The position numbers were made by a program, and so were the translations under genes. Below the pieces are notes generated by a model. The model was not told where the DNA came from. It saw nothing but the letters and a program-made list of their open reading frames with translations, and ran no database searches. Shown piece after piece: positions 17,863 through 27,153 of a stretch of DNA of 64,000 nt. The first letter of the stretch is position 1; every line of letters begins with the position of its first letter. This DNA is from VAZQ01 sp963756715 (GTDB lineage Bacteria; Pseudomonadota; Alphaproteobacteria; Rhizobiales; Xanthobacteraceae): contig CAVWOV010000033.1 of the NCBI GenBank assembly GCA_963756715.1, positions 7,141 to 71,140 of the forward strand, written 5' to 3'.

Positions 17863-18329
17863 TGTTTCGGGGCCCCGCCCTGGTTCGCCACGCGGTGGCG
17901 CAACTCGATCCGGTCGTGCGACGAGATCCCCAGGAGATCGGCGGCGCGCCAGATCAGGTTCTCCTCGAACTCGCCAACATGGCCATCCGCATAGGCGATC
18001 TCCCACATCATTTCGACCATGCGCCGCCGGCCGTCCTCGTCCATCGAGCGGTTGATCAGGCTGGTGAAATGATAGAGGTCGATCGCATCGTGCTCGGCTT
18101 CGGTTGCCTCGGCGACCAACTTATCCGTCATTGCGTCATCGAGGCTGAACCACCGCTTGACGACGACGTGCAGCTTGGCGCGCTCGGCATCGGAGACCTC
18201 GCCGTCGATCGCCGCCGCATGGACCAGCATGGCGGCGGCCGCGAGCCGGTAATCATTGTCCTCGAAACGGCCGGGATGCTTGTCGCCCTCCGTGACGTCG
18301 GACAGGAACTTCTTGAAAGCTTCGAACAT
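17859..18329 (-). CDS. TerB family protein
   Basis: A 156-residue acidic helical protein with the TerB layout. It has AAAAMLVHAAAIDGEVSDAE (about residues 30–49), a paired acidic segment EHDAIDLYHFTSLINRSMDE and EIAYADGHVGEFEENLIWRA near the C-terminus. The two DGxVxxxE segments are the metal-coordinating motifs of TerB-like proteins, linked in other bacteria to tellurite resistance and envelope stress. No other ter genes are near. It is upstream of and coupled to the SDR gene. Confidence 0.9.
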   Translation of the reverse strand: MFEAFKKFLSDVTEGDKHPGRFEDNDYRLAAAAMLVHAAAIDGEVSDAERAKLHVVVKRWFSLDDAMTDKLVAEATEAEHDAIDLYHFTSLINRSMDEDGRRRMVEMMWEIAYADGHVGEFEENLIWRAADLLGISSHDRIELRHRVANQGGAPKQ

Positions 18330-18405
18330 GGGTGGATCGCTTTGGGCTGATCGACGGCGTCACGTGGCATGCCGCCCGGATGAAGTCCAGCGGGGTATAA
18401 GCCGG

Positions 18406-19005
18406 TCAGCGGGTGCTGTTTGCTGCGGATTTACGCTTGCGGACGCTGGCTTCAAGGAGTTTGAGGTTGCTCTTGACGTAGGGATTGTTCGGCTCCTTCG
18501 CCTGCGCCTCGTCGAGCGTCTCGCGGGCGCGGCGGAAGTCGCCACGCAGGATGTAGGAGTATCCCCGGTTGTTGAGCAGTTGCGCCGTGGGGCCTGAGAT
18601 CCTCATGGCCTGATCGTATGCCCGGTCGGCGAGAGCGAACCGGCGCAACCGGTCATAGACCGCGGCAAGGCCGACCCAGGCTTCGAGGTCGTTTGGACGG
18701 AGTTCGGCCGCGCGCCGGAAGTGACGTCTGGCCAAGCCGAAATTGCCGGCGTCATAGTACTTTTTGCCGAGGTTGATGTCGCTATTGGCCGTCGTGCCGG
18801 GCGAACCGTCGGGCGCGTGCTGCGCATGCGCATCGTCCGGGGCGGGCGGCAAGGTACCGGTCGTCGCCGGATCGTCGTCGGGCGACGCCGTCTGCGCGGT
18901 GCCGGCCGCAGAAGGGTCGCTGAGTTGCGACGGCGTCTCACAGCCGGTGAGCCACAACAGGCACGCGAACATCGCGACCAGGTGTCGGCCTGTTCTGGCG
19001 GCCAT
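18406..19005 (-). CDS. TPR lipoprotein (TadD-like)
   Basis: A 199-residue lipoprotein. The signal sequence ends in the lipobox LTGC (Cys22). After a Pro/Asp-rich linker (about 25–80) come three TPR units, including YYDAGNFGLARRHFRRAAEL, AVYDRLRRFALADRAYDQAM and NNRGYSYILRGDFRRARETL. TPR lipoproteins of this size resemble TadD, the pilotin of tight-adherence pili, but no tad genes are in view. The start ATG 19005 has AGGGGGAA five bases upstream. It is probably an outer-membrane-anchored scaffold. Confidence 0.85.
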   Translation of the reverse strand: MAARTGRHLVAMFACLLWLTGCETPSQLSDPSAAGTAQTASPDDDPATTGTLPPAPDDAHAQHAPDGSPGTTANSDINLGKKYYDAGNFGLARRHFRRAAELRPNDLEAWVGLAAVYDRLRRFALADRAYDQAMRISGPTAQLLNNRGYSYILRGDFRRARETLDEAQAKEPNNPYVKSNLKLLEASVRKRKSAANSTR

Positions 19006-19145
19006 CAGGTTCCCCCTGGCCGGGCGATTGGATTAAGCCCGCCGCACGACGCACTGAGACGGGCCTCCGAAGGCGGCCAGGGGCAAGCTAGGAGAGGACG
19101 GTTAAGATTTTCTCGCCGATGCCGGCGCGTCCCGGCAGGGCCATC

Positions 19146-22100
19146 TTACGCCAGCAGCGCCGGTTTCGGCGTGGCGGTGGCGAGGCGCTCCTTCACGTGT
19201 TCCGCCACGCTCAAGGTATCGACCTTGCCGGAGCCGAGCATCGGCAGCTTGTCGACCGTCCAGACATCGGACGGCACCATGAAGTCGGAGGCGTGCTTCG
19301 ACCTCGCAAACGCCTGAAAATCGGCACGGGTGGCATTTTTCTGCTGCGTCACCAGGATCAGCCGCTCGCCCCGGCGCGCATCCGGCACCGCCACAACGGC
19401 CGAGGGCACATCGGGCCACAGTTCCGACGCCAGCGCCTCGACAGCCGACAGCGAGATCATTTCGCCCGCCACCTTGGCGAAGCGCCTGGCGCGGCCCTTG
19501 ATGGTAACGAAACCCTGCTCGTCGATGGTGACGATGTCGCCGGTATCGTGCCAGCCCTCGGCGGGCGGCTCGAGCACGCCGGGATTTTCGACTCTGAGAT
19601 AGCCCAGCATCACATTCGGGCCGCGGACGAACAGCCGGCCGCCTTCTTCGACGCCCTCAACCTTGTCGAGCCGCGCCTCCATGCCGGGCAGGATGCGGCC
19701 GACGGTGCCAAACTTGTTGTACATCGGCGTGTTGAGCGCGAGCGCCGGCGCGGTCTCGGTGACGCCGTAGCCTTCGAGAATGCGCAGCCCGAACTTCTCC
19801 ATGTAGGTGCGCCGCGTCGTTTCCTTGACGGGCTCGGCGCCCGCCAGGATGTAGCGCAGCGAACGGAAGTCATAGGGGTGCGCGACCCGCGCATAACCGG
19901 CGAGGAACGTGTCGGTGCCGAACATGATCGTCGCGTTCACGCCGTAGATCAGTTCGGCGACCGTCCGGTAGTGCAGTGGTGACGGATAGAGGTAGATCTG
20001 CACGCCGGAAACGAGCGGCAGCATCAGGCCGACCGTCAGCCCGAAAGAATGGAACACCGGCAGCACGTTGAACACCTTATCCTGGCGGCCGAAATCGATG
20101 CGGGCCGCCGCCTGCGCGGCGTTGGCCAGGATGTTGCGGTTGGAGAGCACCACGCCTTTCGGCACGCCTTCCGATCCCGAGGTGAACAGAATGGCGGCCC
20201 AATCGTCGGCCTGCCGTTCGATCAACGGCGTTTCGGCATTCAGCAGGCCGCGAATCTTGTCGCCGAACGTGACGGTCGCGCGAATGTCCTCCAGATAGAC
20301 GATCTTGACGGTCTGACCGAGCGTCGCCACCAGATTGGTGAGCTTGCCTTTCTCGACGAACGAGCTTGACGTCACAATCGTGTCGAGTTGCGCCGCCTTG
20401 CAGGCCGCAAGGATGTTGGCGGCGCCGGCGGTGAAATTGATCATCGCGGGCACGCGCCCGGCCGACATCAGCGCCAGGATGGTGACGACCGCGCCGTTGG
20501 CATTCGGCAGCATGACACCGACCGCGCGGCCCGCGGGCGCCAGTTGCGAAAGTTTGCCGGCGAGAACCGAGGTGCCGACCAGCAGGCGCTTATAAGTGAG
20601 CGCGCCCGACAGCGGATCCTCGATGGCGATCCGCCCCTTGCCGTGCAGGCGCGCGGCATCGACCACCGCCTGGAACACCGTGCGGTCCGTCGAGGTGGTG
20701 CGGAACACCAGATCGGACATGATGCCGTAGAGCGCCGCGCCCGCGGCCAGCCGCCGCTTGCGGCCCTTGAGCTCAGGATCGACCGAGAGCTTCACCGGCT
20801 CCAGGATCGTGACCTTGACCTTCGGGAACCACTTGCGGCGCACCTGCTCCCTCGACAGCCGGCTGAACGGGGTCTGCTCAAGTCCCTCGATGCGCACCGG
20901 AACGACCACCGCGTTCGACTTGTCGGCGATCATCGCGGCGCCGTCATAGACCTTCATCAGGCTGCCGGTGACGGTGATGCGCCCTTCGGGAAAGATGATC
21001 AGCGCATTGCCGTTCTTGACCGCGTCGATCAACGTGCGGATCGCCATCGGCCGGAGTGGATCGAGCGGCATCGCGTTGGTGATTTTCAGGATCGGCTTCA
21101 CCCACCAGCGTTTGGCGATGCCGATATCGATGGCAAAAATCGGCTTGCGGTTGCGCAACGACAGCGCCAGTCCGGCATCCAGGAAACTTACGTGGTTGAG
21201 CGCGATGATGACGTTGGAGCCGGCATTGTTGAGATTGTCGATCCCTTCGACCTCGATCCGGAAGAACGCGCGGTAGACGATCGACAGCGCGTCGCTGAGC
21301 GCGTTGGCCGGCATCGTGCGCCCGATCGCCACCGCGACCAGAAGGCTGGCGAGGCCGAGCAGCATGAACAGGCTCGACGTCGTCAGGTCCACCATTTGCA
21401 GAAGCGCGACGATCACCGAACTCCCCGCCATGAAGGCGGCGTTCATCACGTTGACGGCGGCCACCACGCGCGCGCGGCGGTCGGCGCCCGCCCACGCCTG
21501 CACGGCGGCGAAGACCGGCACGATGAACAATCCGCCGGCGATCGCCAGGCCGGACAGGTCGAAGGCAAACCGAAAGCCCCGTGCGGATTGGAAGATCGCC
21601 GTATAGCCCGCAAGCCCGGGGATCGACGCCGCGCCGTAGGTCGACCAGCCGAGGTCGATTGCGAAAATGCCCAGCAGGACCGCCCCGATCAGCGTCGGCA
21701 GCAGGACAATCCGGCCGGCCGCAAGCCACGCCGCCAGGCCTGAACCGACCGCGATCGAGATCGAGAAGATCGCCAGGCAGGTGGTGACCACCTCCTCGTT
21801 GCCGCCGAGCACGTTCTTCACCAGCGTCGGCATCAGCGACAGCGCGACCGCGCCGACCAGCCAAAACCAGCTCGTGACGATCGCGCCCCACCACAGCCGC
21901 GGGTCTTCGCGCAGAAACTTGAGCAGACCGCCGGTCGATTTGAAGACGTTCTTCTGGATGGTCAGGCCGGGCGCGGCCTCGCCGGTGCGCGGAATCAGCA
22001 GGCTCGCGCCCCAGCACATCAGCGAGAACACGATCATCAGCAGCGCGAACCGGGCCGGGTCGCCGCCGTTTTTGGCGGCGATTCCGCCCACGATGGTACC

Positions 22101-22568
22101 GAGCAGGATGGCAATGAAGGTCGCGCCTTCGACCAGGGCGTTGCCGGCCGGCAGCTCGGAGCGTTCCAGGTGATCGGGCAGAATGCCGTACTTGATCGGC
22201 CCGAACAGCGAGGCGATGACGCCGAACAGAAACAGCGCAAAAAACAGGATGGGGACGGAGTGCAGGCTGAATCCCAGCACCGCGATCATGGCGACGCCGA
22301 TCTCGGCGAACTTGATCCGCTGCGCCATCAGCGCCTTGTCGTAGCGGTCGGCCATCTCGCCGCCGAGCGCGGAGAGGAAGAAATAGGGCGAGATGAACAC
22401 CGCGGCGGCGAGCGTCACCAGGGCACCGGCGTGCGATCCCCCGATGTCGGGGTGGAACAGAATGAGAAAGACCAGCGCATTCTTGAGGAAATTGTCGCTG
22501 AATGCCGAGAAGAACTGGCACCAGAACAAGGGCGCAAAGCGCCGCGTCATGAGCAGGGACGACGACAT
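19146..22568 (-). CDS. MFS–PlsC–acyl-ACP synthetase fusion (Aas/LplT-like)
   Basis: A 1140-residue three-part protein. Residues about 1–410 are an MFS carrier of LplT type (FWCQFFSAFSDNFLKNALVF). About 420–620 is a PlsC acyltransferase with the HX4D motif in NHVSFLDAG and the FPEGRIT block. The remainder is an AMP-forming acyl-activating domain with TSGSEGVPKGV and GYGVTETAP. This joins in one chain the E. coli LplT and Aas functions: import of lysophospholipid across the inner membrane and its re-acylation. Start ATG 22568 (MSSSLLMTRRFAPLF) has GGAGAGG directly upstream. No frameshift occurs across 3.4 kb, unlike several neighbours. Confidence 0.9.
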   Translation of the reverse strand: MSSSLLMTRRFAPLFWCQFFSAFSDNFLKNALVFLILFHPDIGGSHAGALVTLAAAVFISPYFFLSALGGEMADRYDKALMAQRIKFAEIGVAMIAVLGFSLHSVPILFFALFLFGVIASLFGPIKYGILPDHLERSELPAGNALVEGATFIAILLGTIVGGIAAKNGGDPARFALLMIVFSLMCWGASLLIPRTGEAAPGLTIQKNVFKSTGGLLKFLREDPRLWWGAIVTSWFWLVGAVALSLMPTLVKNVLGGNEEVVTTCLAIFSISIAVGSGLAAWLAAGRIVLLPTLIGAVLLGIFAIDLGWSTYGAASIPGLAGYTAIFQSARGFRFAFDLSGLAIAGGLFIVPVFAAVQAWAGADRRARVVAAVNVMNAAFMAGSSVIVALLQMVDLTTSSLFMLLGLASLLVAVAIGRTMPANALSDALSIVYRAFFRIEVEGIDNLNNAGSNVIIALNHVSFLDAGLALSLRNRKPIFAIDIGIAKRWWVKPILKITNAMPLDPLRPMAIRTLIDAVKNGNALIIFPEGRITVTGSLMKVYDGAAMIADKSNAVVVPVRIEGLEQTPFSRLSREQVRRKWFPKVKVTILEPVKLSVDPELKGRKRRLAAGAALYGIMSDLVFRTTSTDRTVFQAVVDAARLHGKGRIAIEDPLSGALTYKRLLVGTSVLAGKLSQLAPAGRAVGVMLPNANGAVVTILALMSAGRVPAMINFTAGAANILAACKAAQLDTIVTSSSFVEKGKLTNLVATLGQTVKIVYLEDIRATVTFGDKIRGLLNAETPLIERQADDWAAILFTSGSEGVPKGVVLSNRNILANAAQAAARIDFGRQDKVFNVLPVFHSFGLTVGLMLPLVSGVQIYLYPSPLHYRTVAELIYGVNATIMFGTDTFLAGYARVAHPYDFRSLRYILAGAEPVKETTRRTYMEKFGLRILEGYGVTETAPALALNTPMYNKFGTVGRILPGMEARLDKVEGVEEGGRLFVRGPNVMLGYLRVENPGVLEPPAEGWHDTGDIVTIDEQGFVTIKGRARRFAKVAGEMISLSAVEALASELWPDVPSAVVAVPDARRGERLILVTQQKNATRADFQAFARSKHASDFMVPSDVWTVDKLPMLGSGKVDTLSVAEHVKERLATATPKPALLA

Positions 22569-22828
22569 TGCCTCTCCGGTCGTTCGCTCGGGCGGGGAGC
22601 GGCCCAGGCAGTGATCGGCTGCCGCAACGCTCATAGCAAGGAGGAGGCGATGGGGGCAAAAGGACAATTGCCATCCGCACCGGATTTGCGGCCTGCCGGC
22701 CCAAAATCGGTCGAAAATCGGAAATTAGCCCTTACAATCTACAGGCTCGGATAGAAAATTTGGGCAGCCCCTGGCGGGCCGCCCAATCTTTGGTTGCTGC
22801 GATTTTGCCGGCTACGCGGCGAATTTGA

Positions 22829-22930
22829 CTACCCGCGGAGGGTTCGCACCGCCCTCGGCTGCATCAGGATGGCCGCCACGCTCAAACCGACAGCGGCCGC
22901 GGAGACGAGCGTAAAAATCGAGATCCACAT
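22829..22930 (-). CDS. Possible small membrane protein (33 aa)
   Basis: From ATG 22930 a 33-residue product consists mostly of one membrane segment (ISIFTLVSAAAVGLSVAAIL) and a short basic tail. A strong purine-rich ribosome site (GAAGAAGGGAG) sits seven bases before the start, which is the main support. No homologue or role is known to me. It stands alone between the Aas-like gene and the molybdenum-hydroxylase operon. Confidence 0.4.
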   Translation of the reverse strand: MWISIFTLVSAAAVGLSVAAILMQPRAVRTLRG

Positions 22931-23262
22931 TGCGTGACTCCCTTCTTCTCTCACCGAATTGCTGTTCTCAGCCGCACATGCGCTGGCCCGTCCGATAACG
23001 CCGACTAAGTTGCTGCGTTCCCGGAACAATTGGAAAACTTCGGTAAGAATTCACCGATTTCGTTGAGCCGCTGCCGTTTTCAGGTGAAATCGGTATCCGG
23101 TGGCAACCAAATCGGGGAATCGGCGATGCGCCTCGGCAGAACAGCTATGAGCCCCCTGCCGGGATCGGACCGGCCATGCCCTTCCTTCACGAACAAAATC
23201 CGGGTTACACAGAAAGCCCGCATCGACACCTGCCCGGCGTGCCGCTCGCAACACCGCCACCT
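22931..23262. other. Leader region of the molybdenum-hydroxylase operon, no gene
   Basis: About 330 bp without a supportable coding frame. It should hold the divergent promoters for the small membrane ORF and for the coxG operon; only the palindrome at its 3' edge (23263–23281) stands out. Confidence 0.4.
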
Positions 23263-23281
23263 TTTGCGCGAGCTGCGCAAA
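23263..23281. promoter_or_regulatory. Palindrome upstream of the coxG operon, candidate operator
   Basis: A perfect 7-bp inverted repeat, TTTGCGC-N5-GCGCAAA, ends 33 bp before the coxG start. A TTATAA hexamer at 23291–23296 could be the -10 box, which would place the palindrome over the -35 region, as expected for a repressor or activator site. No regulator gene is adjacent, so the protein that might bind is unknown. Confidence 0.35.
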
Positions 23282-23314
23282 CCATACAGCTTATAAGGAA
23301 TACGGATCGCAGCG

Positions 23315-23782
23315 ATGAAATTCACCGGCGAAATCATCATCGGCGCCCCGCGCGAGGCGGTATTCGAGAAGGTTCGTGATGCACGCTTCTTCGCGTCCTG
23401 CGTGGAGGGCGTTAAGGAACTCAACGAGATCGACCCGAACCACTACACCGCGGTATTGGAAGCGAAGGTCGCCTATCTGAAATTCAAATTTAACATCACG
23501 GTTGAAGTGGTGCGCATGGACGCGCCGCGCGAAATCGAGGCCAAGATCGAAGGGACGCCGTTCGGCATCGTCGGCCGGCTGACCGCAAGCTCGGTGACCC
23601 GGCTGGCGGACGAAGGCGAAGGAACCAAGGTGAGTTACGAAATTGATGCCGCGCTGACCGGCAAGCTCGGCAGTCTCGGACAGCCGGTGCTGCGCTCCAA
23701 GGCCAAGGAGATGGAGCGGCAGTTCGCCGAACGCATCCGCGCTGCCTTTGCGCCAGCATCCTCCGCGGGAGCATCATCTTAA
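23315..23782 (+). CDS. CoxG-like SRPBCC protein (CO dehydrogenase subunit G family)
   Basis: A 155-residue START/SRPBCC-fold protein. It begins MKFTGEIIIGAPREAVFEKV and shows the family sequence FFASCVEGVKELNEID and the C-terminal KEMERQFAERIRAA helix. In CO dehydrogenase clusters CoxG recruits the enzyme to the membrane. Homologues accompany many other molybdenum hydroxylases. It is the first gene of the plus-strand operon and lacks the long hydrophobic C-terminal tail of true CoxG, so it may be a cytoplasmic maturation or recruitment factor. Confidence 0.85.
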   Translation: MKFTGEIIIGAPREAVFEKVRDARFFASCVEGVKELNEIDPNHYTAVLEAKVAYLKFKFNITVEVVRMDAPREIEAKIEGTPFGIVGRLTASSVTRLADEGEGTKVSYEIDAALTGKLGSLGQPVLRSKAKEMERQFAERIRAAFAPASSAGASS

Positions 23783-23851
23783 TCTCTCGCATCGGATGGC
23801 CGGGGCTTGTCGCGGCCATCCAAGATTTGTTTTATTCAAACCTAGAAATGT

Positions 23852-23880
23852 GGATGCCCGGCATGAGGCCGGGCACGACG
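23852..23880. repeat. REP-like palindrome
   Basis: TGCCCGGC-N5-GCCGGGCA (23855–23875) is a perfect 8-bp inverted repeat in the short gap between the coxG-like and FAD-subunit genes, embedded in the wording GGATGCCCGGCATGAGGCC that recurs in intergenic DNA of rhizobial genomes. There is no T-run, so I do not call it a terminator; it might modulate expression within the operon. Confidence 0.5.
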
Positions 23881-23900
23881 ACTGAAAGGACCGGGTTCGC

Positions 23901-24758
23901 ATGACGCCGTTCGAACTTGCCGAACCCACTTCCCTTCCGGACGCCATCGGGCTGCTCGACCCCGACGACGCGACCGTGCGGCCAATCGCAGGCGGCACCG
24001 CCCTCATGCTGATGATGAAGTCCGGGGTCTTCCGCCCGACCCGGCTGGTGAGCCTGCGCAAGCTCGGTCCGCAATACGCGCGCATTGCGGTCTCCGCGGA
24101 CGGCGAGCTGGCCATCGGCGGCATGACGCCGCTCGCCATGGTCGAGCATTCGCCCGAGGTCGCGCGCCACGCGCCGGTCATCCCGCGCGCAATGCTGCGG
24201 CTGTCGAATGTCCGCGTGCGCAACGTGGCGACCATCGGCGGAAATCTCGCTCACGGCGACCCGCACATGGACCTGCCGCCGGTCCTGATCGCGCTCGGCG
24301 CAAAAGTCGTGGTCACCGGCCCCACGGGGGAACGCACCATCGCGGTCGAAGACCTGTTCGCGGGCTATTTCGAAACCGTGCTGCACAAGAACGAACTGAT
24401 CACCGAGCTGCGCGTGCCGCCGCAGGGCAAGATGCGTTCGGCCTACCTCAAATGCACCACCGGCTCGGCCGACGACTGGCCGGCGCTCGGCGTCGCCGCG
24501 GCGATCGAGGCCGAGGGACCTTCGATCAAGTCGGCGCGCGTCGTGGTCAGCGCCGCGACCGAGAAGGCCATGCGCCTCAAGGCAGCCGAAAAAATCCTCA
24601 CCGGCGCCACCGTCGACGACAAGCTGCTGGCTCGCGCCGGCGATGCCGCCGCGGAGGAGTGCGAAACCATCACCGACGTGCGCGGTTCGGCGCCCTACAA
24701 GCGCGAATTGCTGCGCGTCTACGTGGCGCGCGCGGTGCGCCAGGCCATGAACGGATGA
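23901..24758 (+). CDS. Molybdenum hydroxylase FAD-binding subunit (CoxM/XdhB-like)
   Basis: A 285-residue subunit. The FAD-binding motifs PIAGGTALMLMM (about residues 29–40) and VATIGGNLAHGDP (about 110–122) are the AGGxS and TIGGN motifs of the xanthine dehydrogenase/CO dehydrogenase medium subunit. It passes electrons from the two [2Fe-2S] clusters of the small subunit to an acceptor. It precedes the large subunit by 106 bp. The order M–L–S matches CO dehydrogenase-type clusters rather than classical xdhAB. Confidence 0.92.
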   Translation: MTPFELAEPTSLPDAIGLLDPDDATVRPIAGGTALMLMMKSGVFRPTRLVSLRKLGPQYARIAVSADGELAIGGMTPLAMVEHSPEVARHAPVIPRAMLRLSNVRVRNVATIGGNLAHGDPHMDLPPVLIALGAKVVVTGPTGERTIAVEDLFAGYFETVLHKNELITELRVPPQGKMRSAYLKCTTGSADDWPALGVAAAIEAEGPSIKSARVVVSAATEKAMRLKAAEKILTGATVDDKLLARAGDAAAEECETITDVRGSAPYKRELLRVYVARAVRQAMNG

Positions 24759-24864
24759 ACAAAGTGACGGGCGACAACGAGCGGCAGACTGCGGTTCCCC
24801 TGCCCACCGAGTTCGCGAGCACGTTTGAGCGATAGTCTACTATGCAGAAAGCAGAGCAACACTG

Positions 24865-27153
24865 ATGACTACGATTACCATGCCGGGCGGACAGGTCGGA
24901 CGCTCGCCGCCCCGTCTCGAAGCGCGCGAAAAGGTCACCGGCCGCGCCGAATACACCCACACCATGCGCATTCCCGGGATGCTGCACGCCAAGATATTCC
25001 GCAGCACGGTCGCGCACGGCCGCATCAAGTCGGTCGATGTCAGCGAAGCCCGCAAAGTGCCCGGCGTCTTCAAGGTCGTGACCTCCGAGGACGTCATCAA
25101 GGTCATTCCCAACCCGTATTACGGCCCGGCCTTCCACGACCAGCCGATCCTGGCGATCGGTAAGGTCACCTATGTGGGCGAGCCGGTTGCGGTCGTGCTC
25201 GCCAAGGATCCGCACGTCGCCGAGGAAGCGGCCGCGCTGATCACCGCCGAATACGACGAACTGCCCCCCGTTTTCGACGAGGTCGAAGCCTTCGACAACA
25301 AGGTGCTGGTGCACGACGAACTCAAGCCCGCCGGCACGTTCGCCGACCTCAAGCACCTCAAGGGCCGCAAGGGCACCAATGTCGCGCTCGACTACCGGCT
25401 GCGGCGCGGTGACGTCGACAAGGCCTTCGCCGAGGCTGCGCATGTGTTCGAGCATACCTTCCGCACCCAGAAGGTCCTGCATCTCGCGCTAGAACCCTAT
25501 TGCTCGATCGCCGACTGGAAGGAGAGTGGCGTCACCATTTATAGCGGCGCGCAGGGACCGTCGTTCGTGCGTACCGAGATCGCGCGGCTGCTCGGCTGGC
25601 CCGAGAACAAGGTGCGTATCAAGGTGCCCTATCTGGGCGGCGGCTTCGGCGGCAAGCTCTACATCAAGCTGGAAGCAATGGCGCTGGCGCTGTCGATGAT
25701 CGCGCGGCGTCCGGTGAAAGTCGCTCTAACGATGGAAGAGCAGTTCTACCAGATCACCAAGCATCCAAGCACATTCCGCATCAAGAGCGGCGTCGACAAA
25801 GACGGCCGCATTGTTGCGCGCAAGTGCGAGGTGTTCTGGAACGGCGGCGCCTACGCGGATATCGGGCCGCGCGTGACGCAGAAATCGGGCTTCACGGCGT
25901 CCGGTCCCTACGACATCGAGAATGTGTCGATCAATTCCTACGCGCTCTACACCAACGTGCCGCCCGCCGGCGCGTTGCGCGGCTTCGGCGTGCCGCAACT
26001 CGTCTGGGGCTACGAGAGCCATACCGACCTGATCGCCAAGGCACTCAAGATTGATCCGGTCGAGTTCCGCCGCCGGAATGTCCTGCACGACGGACGCCCC
26101 CATCCGACCGGTCAGATTCTCAAGGATGCCCGGGTACCGGCCGCGCTGGAGCGCGTGGTCGAGCGCATGAACTGGAGTAAGCCGTTCGATCGCGGCAGCG
26201 GCACCATTCTTCGCGGCCGCGGCATCGCGATCGCCAACAAGGCGGTGATTTCACCCACCACGTCGGTTGCGATGGTCAACGTCAGCGCCGACGGCTCGAC
26301 GACGCTCTATTGCGGCACCGTCGACATGGGCCAGGGCTCCGACACCGCGATGGCGCAGATGGTCGGCGAAGTGCTCAACATGCCGGCCGAGAGCATCCGG
26401 GTGGTGCCGCGCGATACCGACATAACGCCCTACGACATGGGAACGCTGGGCTCGCGCTCGCTCTTCCACATGGGACATGCGGTCAAGCTTGCCGCCGAGG
26501 AAGCGCGCGACAAGATCAAGGCGATGGCGCGCGATCTCGGCGAACCGGAAGGCAGCAATATCCCGCTTGCCGCGCTGTTCCAGAAGAAATACGGCATGCA
26601 GGCCGGCAATATCATCGGCACCGGCACCTACAAGCCGGACTACACGCCGTCCGACCCGGTGACCGGCTACTCGCCGAACGTGACGCCGTTCTGGATGTGC
26701 GCGGCGTCGGGCGCCGAGGTCGAAGTCGACACCGAAACCGGCAACGTCCGCATCATCCGGTACATCAACGTCGTCGACTGCGGCAAACCGATCAATCCGA
26801 AGATCGTCGAGACGCAGATTTCCGGCGCCTCGCTGATGCAGCTCGGCTTCACGATGTTCGAGAAGATGCATCTCGACGCCGGCCAGGTCACCAACGCGTC
26901 GCTGGCCGACTACAAGATTCCCGGCATCCATGACGTGCCGCCGATGGAATGCGAGGCGATCGACGCCGACCAGGCAAACGGCCCGTTCGGCGCCAAGGGC
27001 GTCGGCGAAACCGCGACGTTCTGCGGCTCGCCCGCGATCGCCAACGCCATCGACGATGCCTGCGGCGTCCGGCTGATGGAATTGCCGCTCAATCCCGAAG
27101 CCGTGCTGCGCGCGCTGCGCGCCAAGGCCGGCAAGCCGATCGAGGACGCATGA
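24865..27153 (+). CDS. Molybdenum hydroxylase large (Moco) subunit, substrate unknown
   Basis: A 762-residue catalytic subunit of the xanthine oxidase family. Features are the GGGFGGK motif (about residues 257–263), a cofactor-binding segment near TVDMGQGSDTAMAQM and the conserved catalytic glutamate in GAKGVGETA (Glu715). The active-site loop reads AGALRGFG (about 368–375). It lacks the AYxCSFR loop of form I CO dehydrogenase, so CO is an unlikely substrate; an aromatic or N-heterocyclic acid, aldehyde or CoA ester is more probable. It is cytoplasmic, as there is no signal peptide. Its stop overlaps the small-subunit start (ATGA). Confidence 0.92.
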   Translation: MTTITMPGGQVGRSPPRLEAREKVTGRAEYTHTMRIPGMLHAKIFRSTVAHGRIKSVDVSEARKVPGVFKVVTSEDVIKVIPNPYYGPAFHDQPILAIGKVTYVGEPVAVVLAKDPHVAEEAAALITAEYDELPPVFDEVEAFDNKVLVHDELKPAGTFADLKHLKGRKGTNVALDYRLRRGDVDKAFAEAAHVFEHTFRTQKVLHLALEPYCSIADWKESGVTIYSGAQGPSFVRTEIARLLGWPENKVRIKVPYLGGGFGGKLYIKLEAMALALSMIARRPVKVALTMEEQFYQITKHPSTFRIKSGVDKDGRIVARKCEVFWNGGAYADIGPRVTQKSGFTASGPYDIENVSINSYALYTNVPPAGALRGFGVPQLVWGYESHTDLIAKALKIDPVEFRRRNVLHDGRPHPTGQILKDARVPAALERVVERMNWSKPFDRGSGTILRGRGIAIANKAVISPTTSVAMVNVSADGSTTLYCGTVDMGQGSDTAMAQMVGEVLNMPAESIRVVPRDTDITPYDMGTLGSRSLFHMGHAVKLAAEEARDKIKAMARDLGEPEGSNIPLAALFQKKYGMQAGNIIGTGTYKPDYTPSDPVTGYSPNVTPFWMCAASGAEVEVDTETGNVRIIRYINVVDCGKPINPKIVETQISGASLMQLGFTMFEKMHLDAGQVTNASLADYKIPGIHDVPPMECEAIDADQANGPFGAKGVGETATFCGSPAIANAIDDACGVRLMELPLNPEAVLRALRAKAGKPIEDA

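Noticed and set aside
20388..21743. Long open frame opposite the acyltransferase fusion
   Set aside because: It is antisense to a fully recognisable 1140-residue protein; its Arg/His/Asp-rich translation is typical of a GC-rich shadow frame.
24865..27153. Large subunit as a CO dehydrogenase (CoxL form I)
   Set aside because: The AYxCSFR active-site loop is absent; the loop reads AGALRGFG, so only the wider family can be claimed.
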